Source: Alphaproteobacteria bacterium UBA6187
GTDB lineage: Bacteria > Pseudomonadota > Alphaproteobacteria > Rickettsiales > UBA6187
Direction of reading: 5' to 3'
Length of the DNA stretch: 14,621 nt
NCBI GenBank assembly: GCA_002422795.1
Contig: DITJ01000032.1
Location: forward strand, 1 to 14,621
Positions within the stretch are counted from its first letter, which is position 1. Each line of letters starts with the position of its first letter. Both the position numbers and the translations under genes were made by a program. Shown here piece by piece: positions 9,201-14,621 of this stretch. Under the pieces are notes generated by a model. The model was not told the DNA's origin. It saw nothing but the letters and a program-made list of their open reading frames with translations, and searched no databases.

Positions 9201-12200
9201 GTAAGAATTACTAATGGCAGTTTGGTAAGTAATGCTATTACTAACAATGCCAGTGCTTTAATTTCAGGTGATAATACAGGTATATTGATAGATAATTCAA
9301 CGGTATCAGGCGGAATTGCCAATAGTGGTGATATCTATGCAGAGGATGAATATGGTATTGATGCAGTAGGTAGTGTTATAGTTGGTAACATAACTAACGC
9401 CGAAGGTGCAATAATCAGCTCCGGTATTTCTGGTGAAGAGGGTGAAGATGGCACTGGTATAAATATTGATAGTTCAACTATAACCGGTTCTATATCCAAT
9501 AGCGGTAGCATCATTGGTTACCGTAATGGTAATGGTATCAACATAATAGATGGCTCTGAAGTTGCTGGTATTTCCAATGGTTCAGTTGGTGTGATACTTG
9601 GCGGTGATACTGGTATATATGTAGATGGCTCAACAGTAACTTCAGGAATCGCTAACAGCGGTAGTATTTACGGTGGTGATGGTTATGGTATCTTTATTGA
9701 TACTGGCAGTTCTGTAAGCGGCGGCATTACCAATACAGCGAGTGCACAAATAATTGGTGGTGACACAGGTTTATATATAAACCACGCGGCTATATCAGGT
9801 GATATTGCTAACAGCGGCTCTATTATAGGATATGATGGTTATGGTATCGGTATAGTTGATGATTCTTCTGTAACTGGAAGTATCACTAACGCAGAAGCCG
9901 GAATAGTTCAGGGCGATGATACCGGTATATTTATAGATAGTTCAATTGTAGCTGGTTCTATATTTAATAGCGGCAGTATCGTTGGTTCTAATGGTGCTGG
10001 TCTTGGAATACACGATTCTTCTATCAGTGATTTTGATGATACTATAGAGAATGAAGGTTTAATTTCCGGTGGAGATTATGGTATTTATCTAACTGATACA
10101 TCCATTGAAAGTGTTGATGGTGATGGCATATATAACAGCGGTACAATCACTGCCACTGCTGGTGGAGAAGGATATTCCGGTATATATATACATGATTCTT
10201 CAATAACTGCTGAAGATTCTCATGGAATACATAATACTGAAACTGGTCTTATTGAGGGTGGAGAGTCTTCTGATAGCAATGCTATATACATATCAGGCTC
10301 AGTAATTGCCGGTGATGATGATGCTATAATCAACGAAGGCACAATCACTGGTAATAAGGGTGGTATAGTTATCACTGCTTATGAATCAACCAGTGAAGTT
10401 TTTGTTAGGTCTACTCTATCTGGAAGTCTTAACAATAGCGGCCTTATTTCCGCAGGTGATACTGGTATAGAAATTATCAGGTCAACAATATCTGGGGATA
10501 TAGCAAATAGTGGCAGCATTTCTGGAGATTATGGTTATGGTATTAACATACATACTAGCAGCATAATAGACGGTGATATAACCAACCAAGAAGGTGCTAT
10601 AATTACTGGCGGTGCTTTGGATGATGAAAGTGCTACGGGTATCAGGATAGATAGCTCAACAGTAACTGGTGCAATTTCTAATAGTGGCAGCATTATTGGT
10701 ATTCATAACGTAGGTACTACTACTGAAGTGGCTGGTTTTGGTATACTTATCAGCGATAGCTCAGTGAGTGGTGGTATAACCAACTCAGCAAGCAGTTTAG
10801 TTTCTGGTGGTGATACAGGTATTAAAATTGTTGATTCATCTATTGGCGATATCACTAACAACGGTACTATTTCCGGTGGTGTGAACGCGATGTATATGGA
10901 GCAGTTACATGATACTGTAAACATTGAGTTTGGTGAAGATGCTACTATCATTGGCGGTGTTCATGATGAAGATTACACTGATGGTTATTCTATAGTATCA
11001 GTGTTAGGGGATGTAACTACTACAGGTGATTGGCAGGTTTCTGATCTGACAATAGCTGAAGATAAAACATTCTTCATAACTCATGATCATAGCCTGACAT
11101 TAAATACGATGTCTGATAGCACAGGAACATTCCAATTCGGTATTGAAACTGCGGAAGACCATGCAAACTTATATGTAACTGATGGGGCAATTAACCTTAC
11201 TGATGCTTCAGTAACTGTATATGCAAGTAACTTAGCTAATCTTGCTGATGGAGAAGAAATTAAAATTGGTGAAGGTGCAGATGCGGTTCTTCTTGATTGG
11301 GAAGGCAAGCAAACTGTTACCGATAACTCATTCCTTTATAATTTCCAAATTGGTGATGGTACTAATGCTACAACAGTTGAAGGCAGTGAGGACGATTTAT
11401 ATGCCTTCGTAACTAAGAACACATTCGCCGGTGTAAACACAGGTGCCGGTGATGCTATCTGGAACCTGAATCAACTTGATGATGACTTGGTAAATGAAGT
11501 TCTTGCTAATTTAGATGCGGCTTCACCTGCTGAAAAGGAAAGGATTCTTGAATCTATTAACCCGACAAGTGATGGAAATTCATTTGTAGCAAGTGTGAAT
11601 ATAGTTAATTCTATTACAACTATTTCTGATACAAGGTTAGCTTCATTACGTGATGGCGATCCTTCTTCAGGTATTGCTACAGGTAGTATTGCTAATAGCA
11701 ACAATGCCTGGGCACAGGTGTTTGGTAAAAAGGCTAATCAGGATGAAAGAGGCGGTGTGAGTGGTTATACTGCTGATACACAAGGTATTGCATTAGGATT
11801 TGATACCGGCCTTGATAGTGATGTTGCAAGTGTTGGTTTGGCTCTTGGTTTATCTAATACTGATATAGCTTCTGAAAGCCTTAACAGGACTGATACTGAA
11901 GTTGCAAGTTACCAGGTGTCATTCTATTCTGATTATAGAATTAATGACAGAACCTTTGTTGAAGGTAGTGTAGGTTTCGTGTACGGTAATAGCACATCAA
12001 TGAAGCATGATGTTGGTGGTACCGGCGCTTATGCTGAAGGTGAGTATGATAGCCAGCAGATTACAGCCCAGGCGAAGTTGGGTCGTAACTACCAGCTAGG
12101 TGGTACTAAATTAACCCTTAGTACGCTTGCTCACTACGTAGACTATAAAGAAGATGCTTATACTGAAACTGGTAATGCTGGAGTTCTTCTATTAGAAGTT

Positions 12201-12533
12201 GAAGATAGGGAAGTACAGCAGTTTGAGTTAGGTGTTGGTGCAGACTTCAGTTGGGATTTAAATATGGCTAATGGCTATATATTAAGGCCTTCAACTAATT
12301 TCGGTTACCGTCATGAATTCCTTGATGAGAGCTTTGCGGCTACTTCAACATTCACTGGTGGCGGAACATTCACTACTGATGGCTTGAACCCTGCTGATGA
12401 TGTATTCTCTGCTGGTGCTGGTCTGAAGCTGATAAACTCTAATACATGGGATGTATCCCTTGATTATGGTTTCGAGTATAGGGAAGATTATGATTCTCAT
12501 ACTGGTACGTTGAAAGCTGGATACAAGTTCTAG
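6201..12533 (+). CDS. Giant type Va autotransporter with repetitive beta-solenoid passenger
   Basis: The product has 2110 residues. Residues 1-34 are a Sec signal peptide (MAKKNKS n-region, LVGTALVGTALVFSA core, cleavage after PALA). Residues about 35-1570 are a passenger of degenerate repeats of roughly 20-25 residues with the pattern GGIxNSGxIxG...GIxIxxS, typical of a right-handed beta-solenoid. It is Asp/Gly/Ser/Ile-rich, very poor in Lys, and I see no Cys. Residues about 1570-1750 are non-repetitive beta structure, possibly the stabilising cap. Residues about 1752-1822 contain a predicted helical linker (LDDDLVNEVLANLD, AEKERILESI). Residues about 1834-2110 are the outer-membrane beta-barrel, starting at NAWAQVFGKK and ending in GTLKAGYKF with a terminal Phe, as BAM substrates need. 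No serine-protease or other catalytic motif was recognised, so adhesin, aggregation or shielding roles are inferred. It has a good ribosome site, and a strong terminator follows. Confidence 0.95.
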   Translation: MAKKNKSILKSTTSLVGTALVGTALVFSAFPALAANITVNDDTTTQQQIDEGGFFRNRADVNVSDDSAVVADVGSSTFIENDGGIITANSDEDNTVAGIHIFDGHDLTGSIINNGEITGINTYDDDMDGTGYGYGILIDSGSGVGGSINNASSSVVSYFYTEINGTDAAIALFNNSYVTGGINNNTAGALISGGITGIEVSDSSIGGGISNSGSIIGVLGDGISLYDGAGISGALSNSGTISGGEHGISINYDSDIINDGHGIQNTNLISGGYDGININDGSDILSELGDGINNSGTILATGAEGNAAIYINDSSVTANDGYGINNSGLILSDDDDGYGIYAENNATISGAEGGIYNSGTIEATGGEGEGAAIYLDDSSVTATDGYGIYNTGLISAEGLNAHGIHAIESTITGNEGGIYNSGTIQAGAAGVYLGYNTTGTGSDETYYGSTVASINNSGLISGGDTGVRIDEATISGSITNSGSIISVNEHAIDIDESLISGSITNNGSALIMGDSEGLHVGNSTVVGGISNSGSIIGIDDDGVHIDDSSISGGITNAAGALIHGQGLASGTSSTGGTGLIISGSTISGGISNSGSILGADENAGIDVEESIISDGITNAASALIQGGETGISISSSTISGGINNSGSIIGTASEALYVTDSSISGGINNSGVMVGGEEGIYLEDTIVTGGITNNASALISGGTMAGISINSGSEINGGISNSGSVIGDSYGIYSSDSEIYNGNVDGSGIFNDGLIQADSGTPDGIGNAGIYLHDTTISADGYGIHNTGTIEVIGGEGGNGIYVAGSTVTGEEGGIYNSGEIYANNGGIVVTTYSTTTGSGTPVTTSYGSTVSSINNSGLISAGDTGVEVSDSTVTGSITNSGTIFGSDEYGINVNESLVSGDITNAEGKIIISGVSGDQTGTGINIDSSTITGSISNSGSIIGYEEGEGISINASSIGGGISNGSVGVVLGGSTGISISSSIISGGITNSGTITGESDDAVRITNGSLVSNAITNNASALISGDNTGILIDNSTVSGGIANSGDIYAEDEYGIDAVGSVIVGNITNAEGAIISSGISGEEGEDGTGINIDSSTITGSISNSGSIIGYRNGNGINIIDGSEVAGISNGSVGVILGGDTGIYVDGSTVTSGIANSGSIYGGDGYGIFIDTGSSVSGGITNTASAQIIGGDTGLYINHAAISGDIANSGSIIGYDGYGIGIVDDSSVTGSITNAEAGIVQGDDTGIFIDSSIVAGSIFNSGSIVGSNGAGLGIHDSSISDFDDTIENEGLISGGDYGIYLTDTSIESVDGDGIYNSGTITATAGGEGYSGIYIHDSSITAEDSHGIHNTETGLIEGGESSDSNAIYISGSVIAGDDDAIINEGTITGNKGGIVITAYESTSEVFVRSTLSGSLNNSGLISAGDTGIEIIRSTISGDIANSGSISGDYGYGINIHTSSIIDGDITNQEGAIITGGALDDESATGIRIDSSTVTGAISNSGSIIGIHNVGTTTEVAGFGILISDSSVSGGITNSASSLVSGGDTGIKIVDSSIGDITNNGTISGGVNAMYMEQLHDTVNIEFGEDATIIGGVHDEDYTDGYSIVSVLGDVTTTGDWQVSDLTIAEDKTFFITHDHSLTLNTMSDSTGTFQFGIETAEDHANLYVTDGAINLTDASVTVYASNLANLADGEEIKIGEGADAVLLDWEGKQTVTDNSFLYNFQIGDGTNATTVEGSEDDLYAFVTKNTFAGVNTGAGDAIWNLNQLDDDLVNEVLANLDAASPAEKERILESINPTSDGNSFVASVNIVNSITTISDTRLASLRDGDPSSGIATGSIANSNNAWAQVFGKKANQDERGGVSGYTADTQGIALGFDTGLDSDVASVGLALGLSNTDIASESLNRTDTEVASYQVSFYSDYRINDRTFVEGSVGFVYGNSTSMKHDVGGTGAYAEGEYDSQQITAQAKLGRNYQLGGTKLTLSTLAHYVDYKEDAYTETGNAGVLLLEVEDREVQQFELGVGADFSWDLNMANGYILRPSTNFGYRHEFLDESFAATSTFTGGGTFTTDGLNPADDVFSAGAGLKLINSNTWDVSLDYGFEYREDYDSHTGTLKAGYKF
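7071..7448 (+). repeat. Tandem 189-bp repeat (2 units) in the passenger
   Basis: Units 7071-7259 and 7260-7448 are each 189 bp (63 codons). Both read GI(N/Y)NSGTI..ATG.EG..AAIY..DSSVTA.DGYGI.N.GLI.. and then a second GI.A...TI(S/T)G.EG half. At DNA level they share long matching stretches. A third copy of the first bases begins at 7449 and then diverges. Related, more diverged copies occur near 8440-8640 and 10120-10340. Confidence 0.8.
7449..7640 (+). repeat. Passenger super-repeat, copy 1
   Basis: This module has a GGIYNSG turn, an irregular Thr/Ser/Tyr-rich loop (GYNTTGTGSDETYYGSTV), then INNSGLISGGDTGV and a TISGSITNSGSI turn. The 20-mer AACAATAGCGGCCTTATTTC starts at 7563 and recurs exactly at 8763 (1200 bp later) and at 10431. 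Confidence 0.65.
8637..8850 (+). repeat. Passenger super-repeat, copy 2
   Basis: The same module as at 7449: EGGIYNSG, then a longer Thr/Ser loop (TTYSTTTGSGTPVTTSYGST), then INNSGLISAGDTGVEV and TVTGSITNSGTI. The conserved 20-mer starts at 8763, exactly 1200 bp (400 codons) after copy 1. Confidence 0.65.
8901..9180 (+). repeat. Internal passenger duplication, copy A
   Basis: Encodes GDITNAEG, then TGTGINIDSSTITGSISNSG, then ISNGSVGVVLGG. Positions 8961-9001 are identical to 9450-9490 (41 bp), an offset of 489 bp or 163 codons, and similarity continues on both sides. Confidence 0.65.
9379..9670 (+). repeat. Internal passenger duplication, copy B
   Basis: Encodes GNITNAEG, then GTGINIDSSTITGSISNSG, then ISNGSVGVILGG, matching copy A with a 489-bp offset. 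A third, more diverged version (GDITNQEGAIITGG...IDSSTVTGAISNSGSI) lies near 10570-10700. Confidence 0.65.
10340..10540 (+). repeat. Passenger super-repeat, copy 3
   Basis: The same module: GNKGGIVITAY, an irregular loop (ESTSEVFVRSTLSG), LNNSGLISAGDTGIEI, then STISGDIANSGSI. The conserved 20-mer starts at 10431, which is 1668 bp (556 codons) after copy 2. This copy is the most diverged. Confidence 0.6.
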
Positions 12534-12560
12534 TATAGGATTTGTTACCTAGTAATTTGA

Positions 12561-12594
12561 TGGGCACAACTTTACTGTTGTGCCCATTTTTTTT
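12561..12594 (+). terminator. Intrinsic terminator of the autotransporter gene
   Basis: TGGGCACAAC at 12561-12570 pairs perfectly with GTTGTGCCCA at 12577-12586 (10-bp stem, 6-base loop TTTACT), followed by a run of eight T. It lies 28 bp after the autotransporter stop. The minus strand has no U-run beyond the stem, so it acts on plus-strand transcription only. Confidence 0.93.
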
Positions 12595-12595
12595 A

Positions 12596-12700
12596 TCAGA
12601 TGCGTAATAATTCCTTAATGAACTCTATGTAACGGCATTTTTTGGTGATTTTGTCGGTAACGTCCGTACTCAAATCCTCATGTGCGTCTATGTATAGCAT
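12596..12700 (-). pseudogene. Tiny open frame (34 aa), probable gene remnant
   Basis: ATG at 12700-12698 to TGA at 12598-12596 encodes a 34-residue peptide with natural-looking composition (starting MLYIDAHEDLSTDV, ending YIEFIKELLRI). The frame is closed four codons upstream of the ATG by a TGA and no Shine-Dalgarno is visible. It could be the broken 3' end of a decayed gene, since a nearby frame (about 12720-12765, minus) also reads protein-like sequence before a stop. I recognise no family. It could equally be a chance ORF. Confidence 0.22.
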
Positions 12701-12713
12701 TACCCATTTTCAA

Positions 12714-12777
12714 CAATCATGCGTCAAACATCGTCTTATGTAGTTCTCCTACACATCGTCTCGATTTTCTATGATTG
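12714..12777. repeat. Nested palindrome with an internal direct repeat
   Basis: CAATCAT (12714-12720) and ATGATTG (12771-12777) form a perfect 7-bp outer stem. TGTAG/CTACA (12739-12743 and 12749-12753) form an inner hairpin. The 9-mer ACATCGTCT is directly repeated at 12728-12736 and 12753-12761. No U-run follows. It could be a remnant of a mobile element or of a regulatory site. Confidence 0.3.
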
Positions 12778-12843
12778 GTGAAAAGCAAAAACGCTATATA
12801 GTGAATTTACTTTTTATTTACGTAGGAAGCACTAAGCAAAGTT

Positions 12844-13015
12844 TATAGTAATTTTACTTAATAATTCCACACTACGTCATTGCGAGGAGGCGGAGCCGAC
12901 GTGGCAATCCAGGAAAATTTAACTATATAATTAGTGTGTTGCAAAGAAATCTCTGGATCGCCACGCCTTCGGCTCGCGATGACGTAGTGGGGAGTTATTA
13001 AGTAAATCGACTATA
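12844..13015. mobile_element. MITE-like element with long imperfect terminal inverted repeats
   Basis: The left arm (12844-12912) and right arm (12953-13015) are reverse complements with few mismatches. TATAGT, then TTTACTTAATAA, TCC, CACTACGTCAT and GCGAG appear in the same order and spacing in both, and the inner ends read GGCAATCCAG and CTGGATCGCC. The left arm has a few extra bases in its GC-rich GGAGGCGGAGCC portion. The AT-rich centre is about 40 bp and encodes nothing. A 'GTCATTGCGAG...GGCAATCC' core is a type of palindromic repeat seen in many bacterial genomes. The ends may be TAGT...ACTA flanked by TA, which would suit a Tc1/mariner-like TA duplication, but this is speculative. Its RNA would fold into a very long hairpin. 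Confidence 0.7.
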
Positions 13016-13270
13016 ATTTTACACCCAGAATGCGAATAGGGCACGTGTCGACGCGCAGGCGGGCGTTCCTAGAACTCACTCTAAAAATCCTCATTATACA
13101 GTGGTCTTTTATATGCAATTCGGTCTGCTAATGTTTCAGAGCTGCCCTTAATCATTTCCGGTGAGGCCGAGCCACGCAGATCATATCGCCCAGGCCTGCG
13201 ATCCATAACACAGCACTGTTTGTGGATTAATCAATTACATAATTAGTGTGGTATGTTATGTTAAATTGTT
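13016..13270. other. Gene-poor junction where composition becomes GC-richer
   Basis: Between the inverted-repeat element and the P-type ATPase, the sequence changes from AT-rich DNA to GC-rich patches (for example around 13037-13070 and 13160-13205). No tRNA or clear promoter was found. It contains the 41-residue minus-strand open frame listed separately. A 12-mer, ATAATTAGTGTG, at 13239-13250 also occurs inside the inverted-repeat element at 12927-12938. Confidence 0.45.
13081..13206 (-). pseudogene. Short open frame (41 aa), possible truncated gene end
   Basis: ATG at 13206-13204 to TAG at 13083-13081 encodes 41 residues, starting MDRRPGRYDLRGSASPEMIK and ending RPLYNEDF. The composition is convincingly protein-like and more GC-rich than the AT-rich DNA to the left. 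The open frame extends eight codons further upstream before a TGA, and the ATG has no Shine-Dalgarno, which fits a C-terminal fragment of a gene lost at the junction. I do not recognise the family. A genuine small gene is possible. Confidence 0.3.
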
Positions 13271-14621
13271 ATGAACTCAAACCCATTGAAACAAATAAGA
13301 ATTACCGCCCCACCAGCATCATGCTGGCATTTGGCGTTGCTGGCCTTATGTCTTGTTGCTATAGTAATGCATTTAGTCATGCGTTTGGCTTGGTTCCCAT
13401 CTGTCGTCGGATGGACGGTAGCGGATGTTCCCTTACTTGCCGTGATTGCTATCGGCGGTATTCCACTGGTGCTGCAAATACTATACAAACTATTGCGCGG
13501 TGATTTTGGTGCGGATTTGCTGGCCGTGCTTGCGTTGATTACGGCGGCATGGCTTGGTGAATATCTCGCTGCTGTGCTCATTATAATCATGCTTTCCGGC
13601 GGTCAGGCGTTAGAGGCTTACGCTATGCGTAAGGCATCTTCCGTATTGCAGGCACTTGCTGAGCGTATGCCAGCTTCCGCTCGACGCAGAAAAGACGAGC
13701 AGATTGAAGAAATCCTGCTTGCAGATATTGCTATCGGTGATGAAATCGTCGTATTTCCACACGAGGCTGCTCCTGTTGATGGGGTGGTGATTGAGGGGCA
13801 TGGTTCAATGGATGAGTCTTATCTTACCGGCGAGCCATATCAGGTTTCCAAGGCTCTGGGGGCGGCGGTGCTCTCCGGTGCAATCAACAGTGAAGCCGTG
13901 TTGGTGATCCGCGCCGAGAAGCTGGCGCAGGATTCCCGCTACGCGCAGATCATGGAAGTGATGCAGGAAGCCGAACAGAAACGCCCTGCCATGCGTCGGT
14001 TGGGTGATAAGATTGGCGCGGTATTTGCTCCGCTTGCCTTACTGTTTGCCGTTGCTGCGTGGTATTTCACCGGTGATGCCAGCCGATTTCTGGCGGTGCT
14101 GGTGGTGGCAACGCCATGCCCATTGTTGATAGCTATTCCCATTACCCTCATCAGCGCCATTTCAATGGCGGCCAAGCGTGGCATCATCATTAAAGACCCG
14201 ACCGTTCTGGAGCTTTTACCGACTTGCCGAACCGCTATTTTTGATAAAACCGGCACGCTTACCTATGGCAAGCCGGAACTTACCGAAATCGTCCCCGCAC
14301 AGGGCATCAACAAGAACGACATTTTACAACTTGCAGCAAGTCTTGAGCATTACTCCAAGCATCCGTTGGCCAATGCCATTTTGCAGGCGGCGGCGAAAGT
14401 AGGGCTGGCCTCTGCCGATGCCTCGGAAGTTTCCGAAAAGCCCGGTCAGGGGCTTACCGGCATGGTTAACGGACATGAAATCCGTGTAACGCATCGCAAG
14501 AAGCTTCTTGGGCAAATGCCAGGCATAGCATGTATCTTGCCACCCACCGCAGCAGGGTTAGAATGTATCATCATGAAAGACGGAGAATACGCCGCTACTT
14601 TCCGTTTCCGCGATGCGCCGC
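13271..14621 (+). CDS. Heavy-metal P1B-type P-type ATPase, N-terminal 450 residues (runs off the right edge)
   Basis: An open frame runs from ATG 13271 (an in-frame TAA lies at 13262) to the window end. Hydrophobic segments lie near residues 20-37, 50-70, 80-110, 245-265 and 272-292. The actuator motif DESYLTGEP is near 181, the membrane metal-site motif ATPCPLLIAIP is at about 280, the phosphorylated Asp325 is in FDKTGTLT, the P1B-specific His-Pro is in SKHPLANAI near 364, and GQGLTG follows. The GDGxND hinge lies beyond the window. Such pumps export transition metals across the inner membrane using ATP. No HMA domain or CxxC is seen at the N-terminus, and the site is TPC rather than the CPC of most Cu or Zn/Cd pumps, so metal specificity is uncertain. 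No convincing Shine-Dalgarno precedes the ATG. GC content is clearly higher than in upstream genes, suggesting transfer. Family assignment is sure; exact start and metal are not. Confidence 0.9.
   Translation, partial: MNSNPLKQIRITAPPASCWHLALLALCLVAIVMHLVMRLAWFPSVVGWTVADVPLLAVIAIGGIPLVLQILYKLLRGDFGADLLAVLALITAAWLGEYLAAVLIIIMLSGGQALEAYAMRKASSVLQALAERMPASARRRKDEQIEEILLADIAIGDEIVVFPHEAAPVDGVVIEGHGSMDESYLTGEPYQVSKALGAAVLSGAINSEAVLVIRAEKLAQDSRYAQIMEVMQEAEQKRPAMRRLGDKIGAVFAPLALLFAVAAWYFTGDASRFLAVLVVATPCPLLIAIPITLISAISMAAKRGIIIKDPTVLELLPTCRTAIFDKTGTLTYGKPELTEIVPAQGINKNDILQLAASLEHYSKHPLANAILQAAAKVGLASADASEVSEKPGQGLTGMVNGHEIRVTHRKKLLGQMPGIACILPPTAAGLECIIMKDGEYAATFRFRDAP

Noticed and set aside
7071..10700. 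Repeated units in the autotransporter, considered as a CRISPR-like array
   Set aside because: The repeats keep an open reading frame, vary in spacing, and encode a regular protein solenoid; there are no uniform spacers or cas genes.
6728..11704. Many 62-97-codon open frames antisense to the autotransporter
   Set aside because: They repeat Pro/Leu/Ile-rich patterns such as LPLLLIPP, the direct mirror of the NSGS-type repeat codons, so they are by-products of the repetitive passenger.
13016..13270. Possible tRNA or attachment site at the composition boundary
   Set aside because: I looked for a cloverleaf and a T-loop consensus and found none, and no integrase gene is visible in the window.
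13246..13503. 85-codon plus-strand open frame at the start of the ATPase region
   Set aside because: It is out of frame with the ATPase, Cys/Arg-rich and without family features; the ATPase frame starting at 13271 explains the same DNA.

Overview
The window looks like an AT-rich alphaproteobacterial chromosome segment. The evidence is an IalB-family protein, two proteins that join TPR repeats to a sulfotransferase domain, and an ATP-grasp protein whose motifs (SDHWNVH, VFEINAA) match a family I know mainly from alphaproteobacteria. Low GC, a very large autotransporter and an IalB protein would fit a host-associated lineage, but no 16S or ribosomal gene is present and I cannot name the taxon.

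Layout. Positions 1-295 (minus strand) hold the 5' part of a gene that is clearly paralogous to the next one. From about 476 to 6032 four plus-strand genes run head to tail: an ATP-grasp protein, a TPR-sulfotransferase, an IalB-like secreted protein whose start overlaps the preceding stop codon, and a second, longer TPR-sulfotransferase. They look like one transcription unit, most tightly from 1557 to 6032. Positions 6201-12533 encode a 2110-residue autotransporter: signal peptide, a passenger of about 1530 residues built from a degenerate 'NSGxIxG...GI' beta-solenoid repeat, an alpha-helical linker and a C-terminal beta-barrel ending in Phe. A textbook intrinsic terminator follows at 12561-12594.

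Positions 12595-13270 are gene-poor: two tiny minus-strand open frames that look like remnants, a nested palindrome, and a 172-bp element with long imperfect terminal inverted repeats (MITE-like). Just to its right the base composition becomes visibly GC-richer, and from 13271 to the window edge there is the N-terminal 450 residues of a heavy-metal (P1B-type) P-type ATPase with a TPC motif. This part looks horizontally acquired or otherwise of different origin.

How the genes may work together (inference). The sulfotransferases (PAPS-dependent, resembling tyrosylprotein sulfotransferases in their P-loop region) and the ATP-grasp proteins are cytoplasmic modifying enzymes of unknown substrate. 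The IalB protein and the autotransporter are envelope or surface proteins. A surface-modification locus is a reasonable hypothesis. The autotransporter passenger contains about a dozen Tyr-Gly-Ile motifs, most next to acidic residues, which makes it a possible but unproven sulfation substrate.
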